Assembly (NCBI RefSeq): GCF_036962685.1
Contig: NZ_JBALOP010000001.1
Location: 122,444-186,443 of the forward strand
Length of the DNA: 64,000 bases
Reading direction: 5' to 3'
Source: Ferdinandcohnia sp036962685
GTDB taxonomy: Bacteria > Bacillota > Bacilli > Bacillales > Bacillaceae_L
The notes under the pieces are model-generated. The model ran no database searches. It had not been told where the DNA came from and was given only the letters and a program-made list of their open reading frames with translations. Shown piece after piece: positions 43,242 to 51,922 of this stretch (position 1 is its first letter; every line of letters begins with the position of its first letter). The position numbers and the translations under genes were made by a program.

Positions 43242-44615
43242 TTGAATCAAAATATTCAAAACTACTTAACTAAAAATAAAGAATCCCATCTACAAGAACT
43301 CTTTGAATTCCTTAAATTCCCGAGCATTAGTGCATTACCGGATCACAAAGATGATGTCAACGCTACTGCCGAATGGGTCGCCGAGGCACTTCGTAAAATC
43401 GGCATGGAAAATGTCAGCATTCGCCCAACTAAAGGACATCCAGTTGTATATGGGGACTGGCTTCATGCAGAAGGCAAGCCAACTGTATTAATTTATGGAC
43501 ATTACGATGTTCAGCCGGTTGATCCGCTACATTTATGGGATAGCCCTCCGTTTGAGCCTGAAATTCGCGATGACAAAATCTTCGCACGTGGAGCAAGCGA
43601 TGATAAGGGTCAAACATTCATGCATTTAAAGGCATTAGAAGCTATTTTTAAGTCAGAAGGAACATTGCCACTTAATTTCAAATTCTGTATCGAAGGTGAG
43701 GAAGAAGTTGGTAGCCCGAACCTGCCAGCCTTTGTTGAGGAAAATAAAGAATTACTTGCTGCGGATGTCATTGTAATCTCTGACACAAGCATGAACGAGC
43801 GTGGAAAACCAACGATTTGCTATGGTGTTCGCGGACTAGCAGGTCTTCAAATTGATGTAAAAGGATCTAACAGCGACTTACACTCCGGGCTATATGGTGG
43901 CGGCGTACATAACCCAGTTAATGCACTTGTTCAGCTATTGAATTCTTTCCATAATGAGGATGGCCAAGTAACCGTTGAAGGGTTCTATGAAGATGTACTC
44001 CCATTAACAGATGAGGAAAAACAAGCCTATGAGGCTTTACATTTTGATGAGGAAAAACAGCGTCAAGAACTTGGTGTTCCTGCCCTCTATGGGGAAAAGG
44101 GCTACAGCTATCTTGAGCGCACATGGGTCCGTCCGACTCTTGATATTAACGGAATTTACGGCGGATTCCAGGGCGATGGGATCAAGACCGTTATCCCATC
44201 TGAAGCTCATGCAAAAATCACATGTCGTCTTGTTCCGAATCAGGACCCTGAGATAATCGTCGAACAACTGAAACAACATATTGAGAAAAACAAACCAGCT
44301 GGTGTTGAAGTAAGTCTTCAGCTTTTCGATAAAGGTGCACCGTATGTGACGCCTTTTGATCATCCGGCGATTCAAGCAGCCGCTCGTGCATATGAAGAAG
44401 TATACAAGGTGCCTACTTCATTTACTCGCGGTGGTGGTTCATTGCCGATTATTGCGACCTTGGATGAAGTTCTTCATGCTCCGATTGTTTTGATGGGCTT
44501 TGGACTTCCAACTGAAAACTTCCATGCACCTAACGAGCACTTCCATCTTGAGAATTTTGATAAAGGCTTGGAAACTCTGTGTACATATTGGTTTGAGTTA
44601 GAGAAGTCGTTGTAA
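43242..44615 (+). CDS. M20-family dipeptidase / metallopeptidase
   Basis: 457 residues, cytoplasmic, starting at a TTG behind AGGAGGAACGTACT. M20 metal-site segments: VLIYGHYDVQPVDP (zinc His and Asp), GRGASDDKGQ-like RGASDDKGQTFMHL, and CIEGEEEVGSPNLPAF (catalytic Glu pair). A dimerisation domain (DLHSGLYGGGVHNPVNAL) is inserted in the middle, and GFGLPTENFHAPNEHF lies near the end. It resembles the dipeptidases of the CNDP/DapE-related group and probably hydrolyses dipeptides. It stands alone, ending at a terminator. Confidence 0.9.
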   Translation: MNQNIQNYLTKNKESHLQELFEFLKFPSISALPDHKDDVNATAEWVAEALRKIGMENVSIRPTKGHPVVYGDWLHAEGKPTVLIYGHYDVQPVDPLHLWDSPPFEPEIRDDKIFARGASDDKGQTFMHLKALEAIFKSEGTLPLNFKFCIEGEEEVGSPNLPAFVEENKELLAADVIVISDTSMNERGKPTICYGVRGLAGLQIDVKGSNSDLHSGLYGGGVHNPVNALVQLLNSFHNEDGQVTVEGFYEDVLPLTDEEKQAYEALHFDEEKQRQELGVPALYGEKGYSYLERTWVRPTLDINGIYGGFQGDGIKTVIPSEAHAKITCRLVPNQDPEIIVEQLKQHIEKNKPAGVEVSLQLFDKGAPYVTPFDHPAIQAAARAYEEVYKVPTSFTRGGGSLPIIATLDEVLHAPIVLMGFGLPTENFHAPNEHFHLENFDKGLETLCTYWFELEKSL

Positions 44616-44620
44616 AATGA

Positions 44621-44656
44621 AAGGTGGATTCCCGTGTTGGGGGGATCCACCTTTTT
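44621..44656 (+). terminator. Terminator of the dipeptidase gene
   Basis: AAGGTGGAT pairs with ATCCACCTT, followed by TTT. Lies directly after the stop. Confidence 0.85.
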
Positions 44657-44670
44657 GGGGTTGAAACCAC

Positions 44671-44730
44671 GCTAAAGCGCAATTATTTAAACTAAAGCGC
44701 ATTTCCCAGAAATAAAACGCAATCCGAAGA
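44671..44730. repeat. Three 20-bp direct repeats downstream of scrK
   Basis: Units begin GCTAAAGCGCAATT (44671), ACTAAAGCGCATTT (44691) and AATAAAACGCAATC (44711), spaced exactly 20 bp. They fill the space between the dipeptidase terminator and the end of the fructokinase gene. No terminator for the sucrose operon is seen here. Confidence 0.6.
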
Positions 44731-45690
44731 TCAATCCACCTTATTTCCAGCTAAAAATGCTCGAACCTGTTCAATTGTCGGCAATGCGCTCATCGCACCT
44801 TTTTGTGAGACTGCCAGCGCACCTGATACACTTGCGAAAGTAGCGATTTCCTTAATTTCATCAAGAGTATAGTCTATTATCTTTTTACCTCTTTCACTCA
44901 ACTGATACAGCGCTCCTGACACAAACGCATCGCCTGCACCTGTTGTGTCAACGCTTTTCACCTTTTTTGCTTCTACAAAAATGGACTCTCCTTTGTAGAA
45001 TGCGTGCACACCATCCTTGCCAAGTGTAATGAAAAGGAGCGGAATCTTGTAATCAGCTAGTTTTTCAACACCGCGTTCAATATTCGTTTCACCCGTAATG
45101 AACTCTAATTCCACTTCTGATAATTTAACGACGTCCGCCTTACTCAACATCGAAGTAATTTTCTGTTTCGCTATGTCGAGATTTTTCCAAAGCATTGGTC
45201 GCAAGTTCGGGTCATAGGAAACAACTAGACCTTTTTCCTTTGCTAATTGAAGTGCCTTTTTTGTCGCAGATTCCGCCGGGTCATCAATTAGAGAAATCGA
45301 GCCGAAATGAAACACATTATGCTCATCAAAAAGGGCCGTTGGTATCTCTTCAGGAGTTAAATAACGGTCTGCGCTTTTTTCGATATAAAATGAAAACTCG
45401 CGCTCCCCATCATCGCTAAGCGTCACAAAGGTTAGCCCAGTGCGCACTTCCTTCGAAAGATACATCGCTCCTGTTTGAACCTTGTAGTTTTCCAGGGTCT
45501 GTTTTAAAAAGTTACCCAGAACATCGTCTCCTACCTTACCAACAAATGAAGACTTCGCACCAAGTCTAGCTACGCCAACCGCCACATTTGCCGGTGCTCC
45601 TCCTGGACTCTTTAAAAACTGCATATTGTCTTCGTCAAGTGGAATGAAATCAATTAATGCTTCACCTAAACAGATAACTCCCTGCTTCAT
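44731..45690 (-). CDS. scrK: Fructokinase, PfkB family
   Basis: 319 residues of the PfkB ribokinase family: ICLGEALIDFIP near the start, GGAPANVAVGVARLG as the sugar-binding motif, and DTTGAGDAFVSGALYQ with the anion hole and catalytic Asp. It phosphorylates the fructose released by ScrB. Last gene of the sucrose operon, separated from scrB by a 360-bp repeat array. Start behind AAGGGAAGTGAAGCG. Other sugars (2-keto-3-deoxygluconate) are less likely in this context. Confidence 0.9.
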   Translation of the reverse strand: MKQGVICLGEALIDFIPLDEDNMQFLKSPGGAPANVAVGVARLGAKSSFVGKVGDDVLGNFLKQTLENYKVQTGAMYLSKEVRTGLTFVTLSDDGEREFSFYIEKSADRYLTPEEIPTALFDEHNVFHFGSISLIDDPAESATKKALQLAKEKGLVVSYDPNLRPMLWKNLDIAKQKITSMLSKADVVKLSEVELEFITGETNIERGVEKLADYKIPLLFITLGKDGVHAFYKGESIFVEAKKVKSVDTTGAGDAFVSGALYQLSERGKKIIDYTLDEIKEIATFASVSGALAVSQKGAMSALPTIEQVRAFLAGNKVD

Positions 45691-46050
45691 CGCTTCACTT
45701 CCCTTCGTAACTTATTAGACCGCATAATCCTTTTTAGGGTTCTCTGTTTCTAAGTGGAGTTCTTATTTTAGAAATGTACCGTGAGACCTCTCTTCCGTAC
45801 ACGCTTCAACCTTTTTTCGCTTTAGCATGTACCGCGAGAACCCTCTTCCGGTACACACTTGAACCTTTTTCACTCGAACATGTACCGCGAGAACCCTCTT
45901 CCGGTACACGCTTCGCTTCAACCTTTTTTCACTTGAGCATGTATCGCGAAACCTCTCTTGCGGTAAATGCTTGAACCTTTTTCACTTGAGCATGTACCAG
46001 GAGAACCTTCTTGCCGAACATGCATGTTTTTTATAATCCGAACATGTACC
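45691..46050. repeat. Array of six ~53-bp hairpin units between scrB and scrK (family C)
   Basis: The anchor ATGTACCG or a variant occurs at 45774, 45827, 45880, 45939, 45992 and 46044: intervals 53, 53, 59, 53 and 52. The 59-bp unit carries a CTTCG/CTTCA duplication. A typical unit reads CATGTACCGCGAGAACCCTC then TTCCGGTACACGCTT, in which GTACCG pairs with CGGTAC. It lies inside the sucrose operon, so it must be transcribed. The same family recurs at 59700-60255. No gene inside. Confidence 0.85.
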
Positions 46051-47490
46051 TCAACCTAAATCCCATTTCTTCATATTAAATTGAAGCTTGCCATCAACTA
46101 TAAAAGAAACGGACTCATTATCTGTACTTGGGTAAAATCGTGCTGTAAAAACTTCCTCTCCATCATTCACAAAAATTTCAATTGAGGAAGTATCCAAAAA
46201 CACATGTAGCTTATTAATCCCATAAATCTGACAATGACGTGATTCCACACGCCCATCTTTAAAGTTCCTTCGATGGAGACTCATTTTGTGTTCTTTTGCG
46301 GAATAACAGAAGCTCGCAGCTCCTCTAAATGTAATTTCAAAGGAATCGGTATGATACGAAATTGGGTCAAGAAGTATTTCCATTGATGTTCCTTTAATCT
46401 TATCAAGCTTCAAAATTTCTGTACTGACTTGAACATTTTCATACGAAACTTCATTTTTCCGTAATTGCTGTAATTCTTCTACTGGCTGTTGAACAACTTT
46501 GTCTCCTTTGAGCGAAAGAACACGTGGCAATGTCATCGCATGAATCCAACCATTTTCAATCGTCGGCTGATACCTTTCATAATCATCTGTAATTCCCATC
46601 CATGCGAAAAGAAGTCTTCTTCCTTTTTCATCAATTGTGGTTTGGGGAGCATAGAAATCAAAGCCTCTATCTAGTTCGGTAAAAGCACCATGCTTATAAG
46701 ATGGCTTTTCATAATCCATCTCACCTAAAAAATAACCCGCTTGGAATAAATTATGATACAAATCGCCCTCGGGCTCAAGCCCCTGAGGAGAAACTAGCAG
46801 AACATCTTTCCCGTCTAACTCGAATAGATCAGGACACTCCCACATATATCCAAACGGACCTAGCCCGTTCATTTCCGAACCCGTAATCGCACCGTGAAAG
46901 TTCCAATCTTTTAGGTTCTGTGAAGAATAAAGAACGACCTTCCCTTGTTCGTTAAGATTTTGTGCACCTAGCACCATATACCACGTATCATCTTTTCTCC
47001 AAACCTTCGGGTCACGAAAATGAGCCGTATAGCCTTCTGGAAGATGGATGACCGGTCCTTTTTTCTCAAAGGTTAGGCCATCGCTTGAGACCGCCATACA
47101 CTGGTAGGTCTCCCGTTCACCCTCGTCATTCTTCACATTTCCGGTATAAAATAGCATCATTTTTCCGTCATGCTCAACTGCACTTCCCGAATAACAGCCA
47201 TTTTTCTCAAACCATTCACTTGGTGCAAGTGCAATCGGCTGGTGATCCCAATTCACAAGGTCCTTTGAGGTATAATGTCCCCAAAACTTTGATCCGTGTG
47301 CTGTTTCAAAGGGATTCCATTGGTAAAACAGATGGTACACACCCTTATACTGAATGAACCCATTTGGATCATTTAACAAACCAACCGGCGGCATTAAGTG
47401 AAATCGCAAACAGTATGGATCGTTTTCAACCTTTTCCCTATTTTGCGCAACTGTCTGATTTGCTTTTTCGATTAATTCATGCTGATTCAT
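46051..47490 (-). CDS. scrB: Sucrose-6-phosphate hydrolase, GH32
   Basis: 479 residues. GH32 five-bladed propeller with the nucleophile Asp in LLNDPNGFIQY, FRDPKVWRKDDTWY as the transition-state motif, and the acid/base Glu in WECPDLFELDG. The C-terminal beta-sandwich includes IYGINKLHVFLDTSSIEIFV. It splits sucrose-6-P imported by ScrA into glucose-6-P and fructose. The ATG at 47490 behind AAGGAGTTCATC is preferred over a start nine codons upstream. Second gene of the operon. Confidence 0.94.
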   Translation of the reverse strand: MNQHELIEKANQTVAQNREKVENDPYCLRFHLMPPVGLLNDPNGFIQYKGVYHLFYQWNPFETAHGSKFWGHYTSKDLVNWDHQPIALAPSEWFEKNGCYSGSAVEHDGKMMLFYTGNVKNDEGERETYQCMAVSSDGLTFEKKGPVIHLPEGYTAHFRDPKVWRKDDTWYMVLGAQNLNEQGKVVLYSSQNLKDWNFHGAITGSEMNGLGPFGYMWECPDLFELDGKDVLLVSPQGLEPEGDLYHNLFQAGYFLGEMDYEKPSYKHGAFTELDRGFDFYAPQTTIDEKGRRLLFAWMGITDDYERYQPTIENGWIHAMTLPRVLSLKGDKVVQQPVEELQQLRKNEVSYENVQVSTEILKLDKIKGTSMEILLDPISYHTDSFEITFRGAASFCYSAKEHKMSLHRRNFKDGRVESRHCQIYGINKLHVFLDTSSIEIFVNDGEEVFTARFYPSTDNESVSFIVDGKLQFNMKKWDLG

Positions 47491-47507
47491 GATGAACTCC
47501 TTACGTA

Positions 47508-47540
47508 AAGAAGGCAAGTCATTACTTGCCTTCTGTTTTG
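47508..47540. terminator. Hairpin between scrA and scrB
   Basis: AAGAAGGCAAGT pairs with ACTTGCCTTCT around CATT, 11 bp. On the plus strand GTTTT follows; on the transcribed minus strand TTTACG follows. As it lies between operon genes it may attenuate or protect rather than terminate. Confidence 0.5.
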
Positions 47541-47650
47541 TCTAGTTTCAGGCGCCCTCGGCTCTCTGGTCATAAGCCAATCGCTTCGGAAGGTAAATTG
47601 CACCTTCCGTCAGCGCTCGTCTTATGCTTGTCGCCGATTTGCGGGCGCCT
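47540..47650 (+). repeat. Dispersed long-hairpin repeat of Bacillaceae type
   Basis: About 110 bp bounded by GTCTAGTTTCAGGCGCC and GCGGGCGCC, with inner arms such as GGTCATAAGCCAATCGCTTC, GAAGGT...ACCTTC and GTCTTATGCTTGTCGCC. The plan (outer GGCGCC arms, ATAAG/CTTAT inner arms, GAAGGT stem) is that of a non-coding repeat I recall as frequent in Bacillaceae intergenic regions. More GC-rich than its surroundings. Lies inside the sucrose operon between scrA and scrB. Confidence 0.7.
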
Positions 47651-47660
47651 TACACATTTC

Positions 47661-49055
47661 TTATTTCTCTAGCATTTTATCTGAATATCCGAACATCCAA
47701 GTAAGAATGAAAGCAACCGCAATTGCTGCTACATTCACTAAGATATAGAGTAAAATTTGTCCGTTTAAATAAAGCAATGTTCCTGGAATTACCGTGATTG
47801 CCATTCCTGTTCCTTTAAGCCCAAGAATGGAAGCTAAGAAGCCACCAACACCACCGCCGATAAGTCCCATGATAAATGGTTTCACATAACGAAGGTTAAC
47901 CCCGAAAATAGCTGGCTCTGTAATACCTAAAAATGCAGATAATGTAGATGGTAAAGCTAAAGCTTTTAATTTTACGGATTTTGTTTTTAATCCTACTGCT
48001 AAAGCTGCTCCACCTTGTGCTGCAACCGCACATGTGACAATTGCGTTATAAGGGTTGAATCCGAACTTTTCTAGTAATTGGATCTCTAATAGGTTAAAGA
48101 CGTGATGAACACCTGTAATCACGATAATTTGGTTGAGGAAACCAATGATTAATCCCGCTAACCCAAATGGCCACTCAAGTACTGCTACTGTTGCGTCTAA
48201 AATGATATTTTCAACAGTGTGGAACACTGGTCCGATTGCAAAAAGAGCTAAGGCAATCATGATGAGTAATGTTAAAAATGGAGTCACAATTAAGTCCAGT
48301 GCTTCCGGAACGCGTTTACGAATCCATTTTTCAAGCTTCGCACCAACAAGACCTGTGATAAACGCCGGGATAACGGACCCTTGGTAACCGACTACTGGTA
48401 TGAATCCAAAGAACATAATCGGGTCCACGTCACCGCCTGCAACTCCCCACGCGTTTGGTAAGGATGGACTAACAAGCATTAATCCGAGCACAAGTCCGAT
48501 GGTTGGGTTACCGCCAAACACACGGAATGTGGACCATGCGACAAGAGCAGGTAAGAAAATAAAGGCTGTATCTGTTAAGATTTGAGTAAATAAAATAAAG
48601 TTTTGAGAAATATCAGCAGGTGTTAAGCCAAACCATGAAAGGATTTCTTCTTGCATCACCAGTCCGCGAACGCCCATGAAAAGACCTGTTGCAACTAATG
48701 CTGGAATGATTGGGACGAACACGTCTCCGAATGAACGAACGGCACGTTGAAAAGCATTTCCGCTTTTCGCTGCTTCTTTTGATTGATCGGCTTTTGTCGA
48801 TGTTTCAATTCCAAGCTTTTCAACCTCTTCATAAATACGGTTTACTGTCCCCGTGCCCAGGATGACCTGGAATTGGCCTGCGTTAAAGAATGCACCTTTG
48901 ACCTTATCTACATTTTCAATTTTTTCATGATTGATTTTTTCTTTGTCTTGAACCATAATTCGTAATCTCGTTGCACAGTGTGCAGCAGAAAGAATATTTT
49001 CTTTACCACCAACTGCCTCGATAATCTCTTCAGCAATTCGACGATTTTCTGACAT
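47661..49055 (-). CDS. scrA: Sucrose-specific PTS enzyme IIBC
   Basis: 464 residues. An N-terminal EIIB domain (about 1-85) has the phosphocysteine in SAAHCATRLRIMVQD. The EIIC membrane domain has some ten hydrophobic segments, with PALVATGLFMGVRGL, FVPIIPALVATG and FLGITEPAIFGVNLRYVKPF, typical of the sucrose/trehalose/glucoside branch. No EIIA is fused, so EIIA of the glucose system must supply phosphate. It imports sucrose as sucrose-6-P for ScrB. First gene of the operon, directly behind three operator palindromes. Confidence 0.93.
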   Translation of the reverse strand: MSENRRIAEEIIEAVGGKENILSAAHCATRLRIMVQDKEKINHEKIENVDKVKGAFFNAGQFQVILGTGTVNRIYEEVEKLGIETSTKADQSKEAAKSGNAFQRAVRSFGDVFVPIIPALVATGLFMGVRGLVMQEEILSWFGLTPADISQNFILFTQILTDTAFIFLPALVAWSTFRVFGGNPTIGLVLGLMLVSPSLPNAWGVAGGDVDPIMFFGFIPVVGYQGSVIPAFITGLVGAKLEKWIRKRVPEALDLIVTPFLTLLIMIALALFAIGPVFHTVENIILDATVAVLEWPFGLAGLIIGFLNQIIVITGVHHVFNLLEIQLLEKFGFNPYNAIVTCAVAAQGGAALAVGLKTKSVKLKALALPSTLSAFLGITEPAIFGVNLRYVKPFIMGLIGGGVGGFLASILGLKGTGMAITVIPGTLLYLNGQILLYILVNVAAIAVAFILTWMFGYSDKMLEK

Positions 49056-49087
49056 TTACTTTCACCCCTATAAAAATAGTGTCTGTA

Positions 49088-49164
49088 TGGTATCGATTAC
49101 ATATACTAGGTAATCGATTACACATTGAACAAAAATGAAGATGGACTGTGTGTAATCGATTACA
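49088..49164 (-). promoter_or_regulatory. Three phased ScrR operators over the scrA promoter
   Basis: Palindromes TGGTATCGATTACA (49088-49101), GGTAATCGATTACA (49109-49122) and TGTAATCGATTACA (49151-49164). Centres are 21 and 42 bp apart, two and four helical turns. On the minus strand a promoter TTGTTC-18 bp-TAGTAT places the middle operator between -35 and -10. The third is also a perfect match to the cre consensus. Confidence 0.8.
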
Positions 49165-49182
49165 CATCCATCACAAAACTGA

Positions 49183-50169
49183 TTATATACTATCTCTAAT
49201 TATTAGTCTATATTCGATTTGTTTTTTTTCAGAGGAAACCCCTTCCTGTAAAATCTGCAGCAATGTCTTAGCTGCTTCTGCCCCCGTATGCTCGCTCAGA
49301 AAGTCTACCGTTGTTAATTTCGGAACAACATACTTGGATAAATCAGAAGCTCCCATTCCGGTTAAGGCAACATCATGCGGAACCTCCAAGCCTTCTTCTT
49401 TCAGGTATTCCATCGCCCCAATCGCTAAACGGTCTGTAACAGCAACAATTGCAGTCGGTTTTTCGGAAGTTGCTTCAAAAATCCTCTTCGCTGTCGCATA
49501 GCCTGATTCAATTGTAAATTCTGCTTTTGCGATCCACTTGTTGACAACTGATAGTTGGTGTTCCTCCAATGCCGCTAAATATCCAGCTTTTCGCTTGAAA
49601 CCAACCTCGTAGTCCGCCTCGTCTACACCGATAAATGCAATATTACGATGACCTTTTTCAATTAACAAATTAGTAATGTCCTTGGTAGCTTGAAAATTAT
49701 TGTTGATTACAGAAGCAACCCCCTCCAGCTCTTGACCAGTCGCGACAAATGGAATGCGTAATTTCTTGATTTCGTTTAACAGTTCCTCTCCTCGATTGGT
49801 CGCAAGAAGAATGATCCCATCCACCTGCTTACTTTTTAAAAGCTTTACATACTCGATTTCTTTTTTTGGATCAAGATTTGTGTTTGTCAGTAGAATTTGG
49901 TAGCCGTGCTTTGCCAGTTCTTCGCTGATTCCATTGACAATCCTACTTGCTGTTTCTGTGCTCAGCTTTGGTAAAATGACCCCAATGACATTGGATTGCT
50001 TTGTCCGCAATGCTTTCGCGTGCTCGCTTGGAATATAGCCTGTTTCTTCTATAATTTTTAGAATGCGCTTGCGAACATCATCACTTACATATCCTGAATT
50101 GTTCAGCACACGCGAAACAGTTGCACTTGACACATTTGCCAGTTTCGCAATTTCCTTCATCGTCACCAT
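49183..50169 (-). CDS. scrR: LacI-family regulator of the sucrose operon
   Basis: 328 residues. Helix-turn-helix MKEIAKLANVSSATVSRVLN and hinge HAKALRTKQSNVIGV precede an effector-binding domain (GIILLATNRGEELL, IAFIGVDEADYEVG). The ATG at 50169 lies behind GGGGGAAATGTC; the frame extends eight codons further. The gene is directly upstream of the operators and scrA in the same direction, so it is the likely repressor, relieved by sucrose-6-P or fructose. Confidence 0.88.
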   Translation of the reverse strand: MVTMKEIAKLANVSSATVSRVLNNSGYVSDDVRKRILKIIEETGYIPSEHAKALRTKQSNVIGVILPKLSTETASRIVNGISEELAKHGYQILLTNTNLDPKKEIEYVKLLKSKQVDGIILLATNRGEELLNEIKKLRIPFVATGQELEGVASVINNNFQATKDITNLLIEKGHRNIAFIGVDEADYEVGFKRKAGYLAALEEHQLSVVNKWIAKAEFTIESGYATAKRIFEATSEKPTAIVAVTDRLAIGAMEYLKEEGLEVPHDVALTGMGASDLSKYVVPKLTTVDFLSEHTGAEAAKTLLQILQEGVSSEKKQIEYRLIIRDSI

Positions 50170-50335
50170 GACATTTCCCCCAGTACATTTCATTCCTCTT
50201 TATTTTACACAATTCTTTCAGAGACAAAAGGGAATTGATTAGATTTGAAAAATATTTATTCTACGGGATGTCGGATTCCATTATAATAGGTTCGAATATA
50301 CAAGGACATTTGAATCTAAAAAAGGTTGTGGGGAT

Positions 50336-51172
50336 ATGATTCATAAGCTTGAACAAGTTAACTTTCATATAGTGAAAACACTTCTTACGGGTTTTGAGAA
50401 CCATCCAGTTATGAATGGGGTTATTGACGGGAACAATCTAGGAGAAATTTATGTAGATAATCTATATCACCCTGAAACTGCATTGATTTGGGCAAAAAAT
50501 GAGATGTTCTATCTTTGTGGGAGGGTTGATAATCAGAAGTTTAACTCTGAGCTCGAGGAATATATTGCATCCGTGATTCGAGTAGAGGCACTCCCTGAGG
50601 AAGATACATTAAATCTTGAAATTTATCCAAACCATGAATGGGATGGATTCATTGATTCAATTTTTACCCGAGTCACCCTTCATAAAGGAGAACGTGTACC
50701 ATTTATTTTCCATGAAGAATGTTTTAGTCCAAACGATACGAAGGAAATCCCTGAAGGTTATGAGGTAAAGTTCATTGACAAGGAGCTAATTGAATGGGAT
50801 AAGGACCTGGTCATTAAAAATGAAATCATGAAGTTTTGGGGAGAATCCCTGGATTCATTTTTTCAAAAAGGTATTGGATATGCCGTCGTTCAAGGCTCGA
50901 CTATTATCGGGACTTGTCTGTCTGTTTTTGTATCGAAAAATGAATACGAGATTGGAATTAACACTTATGATACAAGGCATCGCGGAAAAGGGCTTGCAAC
51001 TGCAATGGCAAAAGCCTTTATTAGGAAATGTCTAAGTCGAGGCGGTAACCCGCATTGGACCACCGAGTCGTTTCGCAAAGATTCCATCGTAATTGCAAAG
51101 AAGGTTGGCTTCGAACAGCTTGAGAATTACCCCGTTTATTACATACCTTTTAATGAGTTTATCCTTGAATAA
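50336..51172 (+). CDS. GNAT-family acetyltransferase
   Basis: 278 residues. The N-terminal half (HKLEQVNFHIVKTLLTGFEN, WAKNEMFYLCGRVDNQKF) is the substrate region of the GNAT_acetyltr_2 type. The C-terminal half carries the acetyl-CoA loop TYDTRHRGKGLATAMAKAFI followed by KKVGFEQLENYPVYY. Cytoplasmic, single gene on the plus strand with a weak ribosome binding site (GGGGAT). Substrate unknown. Confidence 0.8.
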   Translation: MIHKLEQVNFHIVKTLLTGFENHPVMNGVIDGNNLGEIYVDNLYHPETALIWAKNEMFYLCGRVDNQKFNSELEEYIASVIRVEALPEEDTLNLEIYPNHEWDGFIDSIFTRVTLHKGERVPFIFHEECFSPNDTKEIPEGYEVKFIDKELIEWDKDLVIKNEIMKFWGESLDSFFQKGIGYAVVQGSTIIGTCLSVFVSKNEYEIGINTYDTRHRGKGLATAMAKAFIRKCLSRGGNPHWTTESFRKDSIVIAKKVGFEQLENYPVYYIPFNEFILE

Positions 51173-51204
51173 GGAGTTCCCCTAATGAGTGCCCTGGTTA
51201 AGCG

Positions 51205-51420
51205 CCCGGGCTGATAATTAGACGGAAAAGTTCCGCCTAATTTGGAATTATCGTAAAAAAATGCTCATATAGACGGAGAGATTCCGCCTATTGACTTAGA
51301 AATTGCAAAAATGGGAGGTTTTTCTCTGTATAGTCGGAAAATCTTCCATTATTTATCTCTAAACGAGTTCCGTTCTGTAGTTAACCGGAAAATCTCCGCT
51401 AGTTTTCTTTTGCCGGTTAC
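51205..51420. repeat. Array of four ~51-61-bp units with dyad cores (family D)
   Basis: Cores GACGGAAAAGTTCCGCC (51221), GACGGAGAGATTCCGCC (51272), GTCGGAAAATCTTCC (51333) and ACCGGAAAATCTCCG (51384), separated by AT-rich spacers; intervals 51, 61 and 51. The first two can form short GGCGGAA-type stems. Sequence related to the last two units recurs in inverted orientation at 63888-64000. No gene here. Confidence 0.75.
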
Positions 51421-51431
51421 ATCAATCGCTC

Positions 51432-51906
51432 TTAAATAATAAACTCTTGAATCGAACAGTTTCTAACATCAAATCGTTCCTCAAAGTTTCCCTTTGTACT
51501 TTTTGAAATAATTCTTCTCCAAAACTCTCGGGCTCGCTCATTCTTCTCTGACTGCCTCACATACCATCTTCCAGGAAACATCGCAAAGATTTTCTCAACA
51601 ACTTGGGACCCGATTCCTTTTCCCTCATAGCCCCTCATAATAAAAAACTCTTCTATCGAATTAGGTTCCTCTTCCGTTCCGCTTTGCATTAATACAAAGC
51701 CTGCAAGCAAACCATCCACTCTTATAAAATAAGCATGATGGTTACGATCCTTCCAATAGACATCCAGATCAAATCTACCAAAACAACCATTTTCACCAAT
51801 CTTTATACTACTCATATATTTGGTAAATTCGTATATATAAAAATTGCATAAGATTATGCAAAACTTCTTCTTCCTTTTTTGAAACTACCTGAATTTGAAT
51901 GTCCAT
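51432..51906 (-). pseudogene. GNAT acetyltransferase with a +1 frameshift near its start
   Basis: From the ATG at 51906 the frame reads MDIQIQVVSKKEEEVLHNLM then QF and leaves frame in a run of five T (plus-strand AAAAA near 51838-51842). Removing one T restores FYIYEFTKYMSSIKIGENG, continuing to VYWKDRNHHAYFIRVDGLLA, the acetyl-CoA loop RGYEGKGIGSQVV and SIQEFII. The part from 51815 alone starts without a ribosome binding site and lacks the N-terminal strand-helix of the fold. Either a recent mutation or a homopolymer error; if an error, the protein has about 158 residues. Confidence 0.75.
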
Positions 51907-51922
51907 TTTAGGCTATGCTCCC

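Noticed and set aside
45691..46050. CRISPR-like array between scrB and scrK
   Set aside because: Both the anchor and the intervening sequence are degenerate copies of one 53-bp unit; there are no unique spacers and no cas genes nearby.
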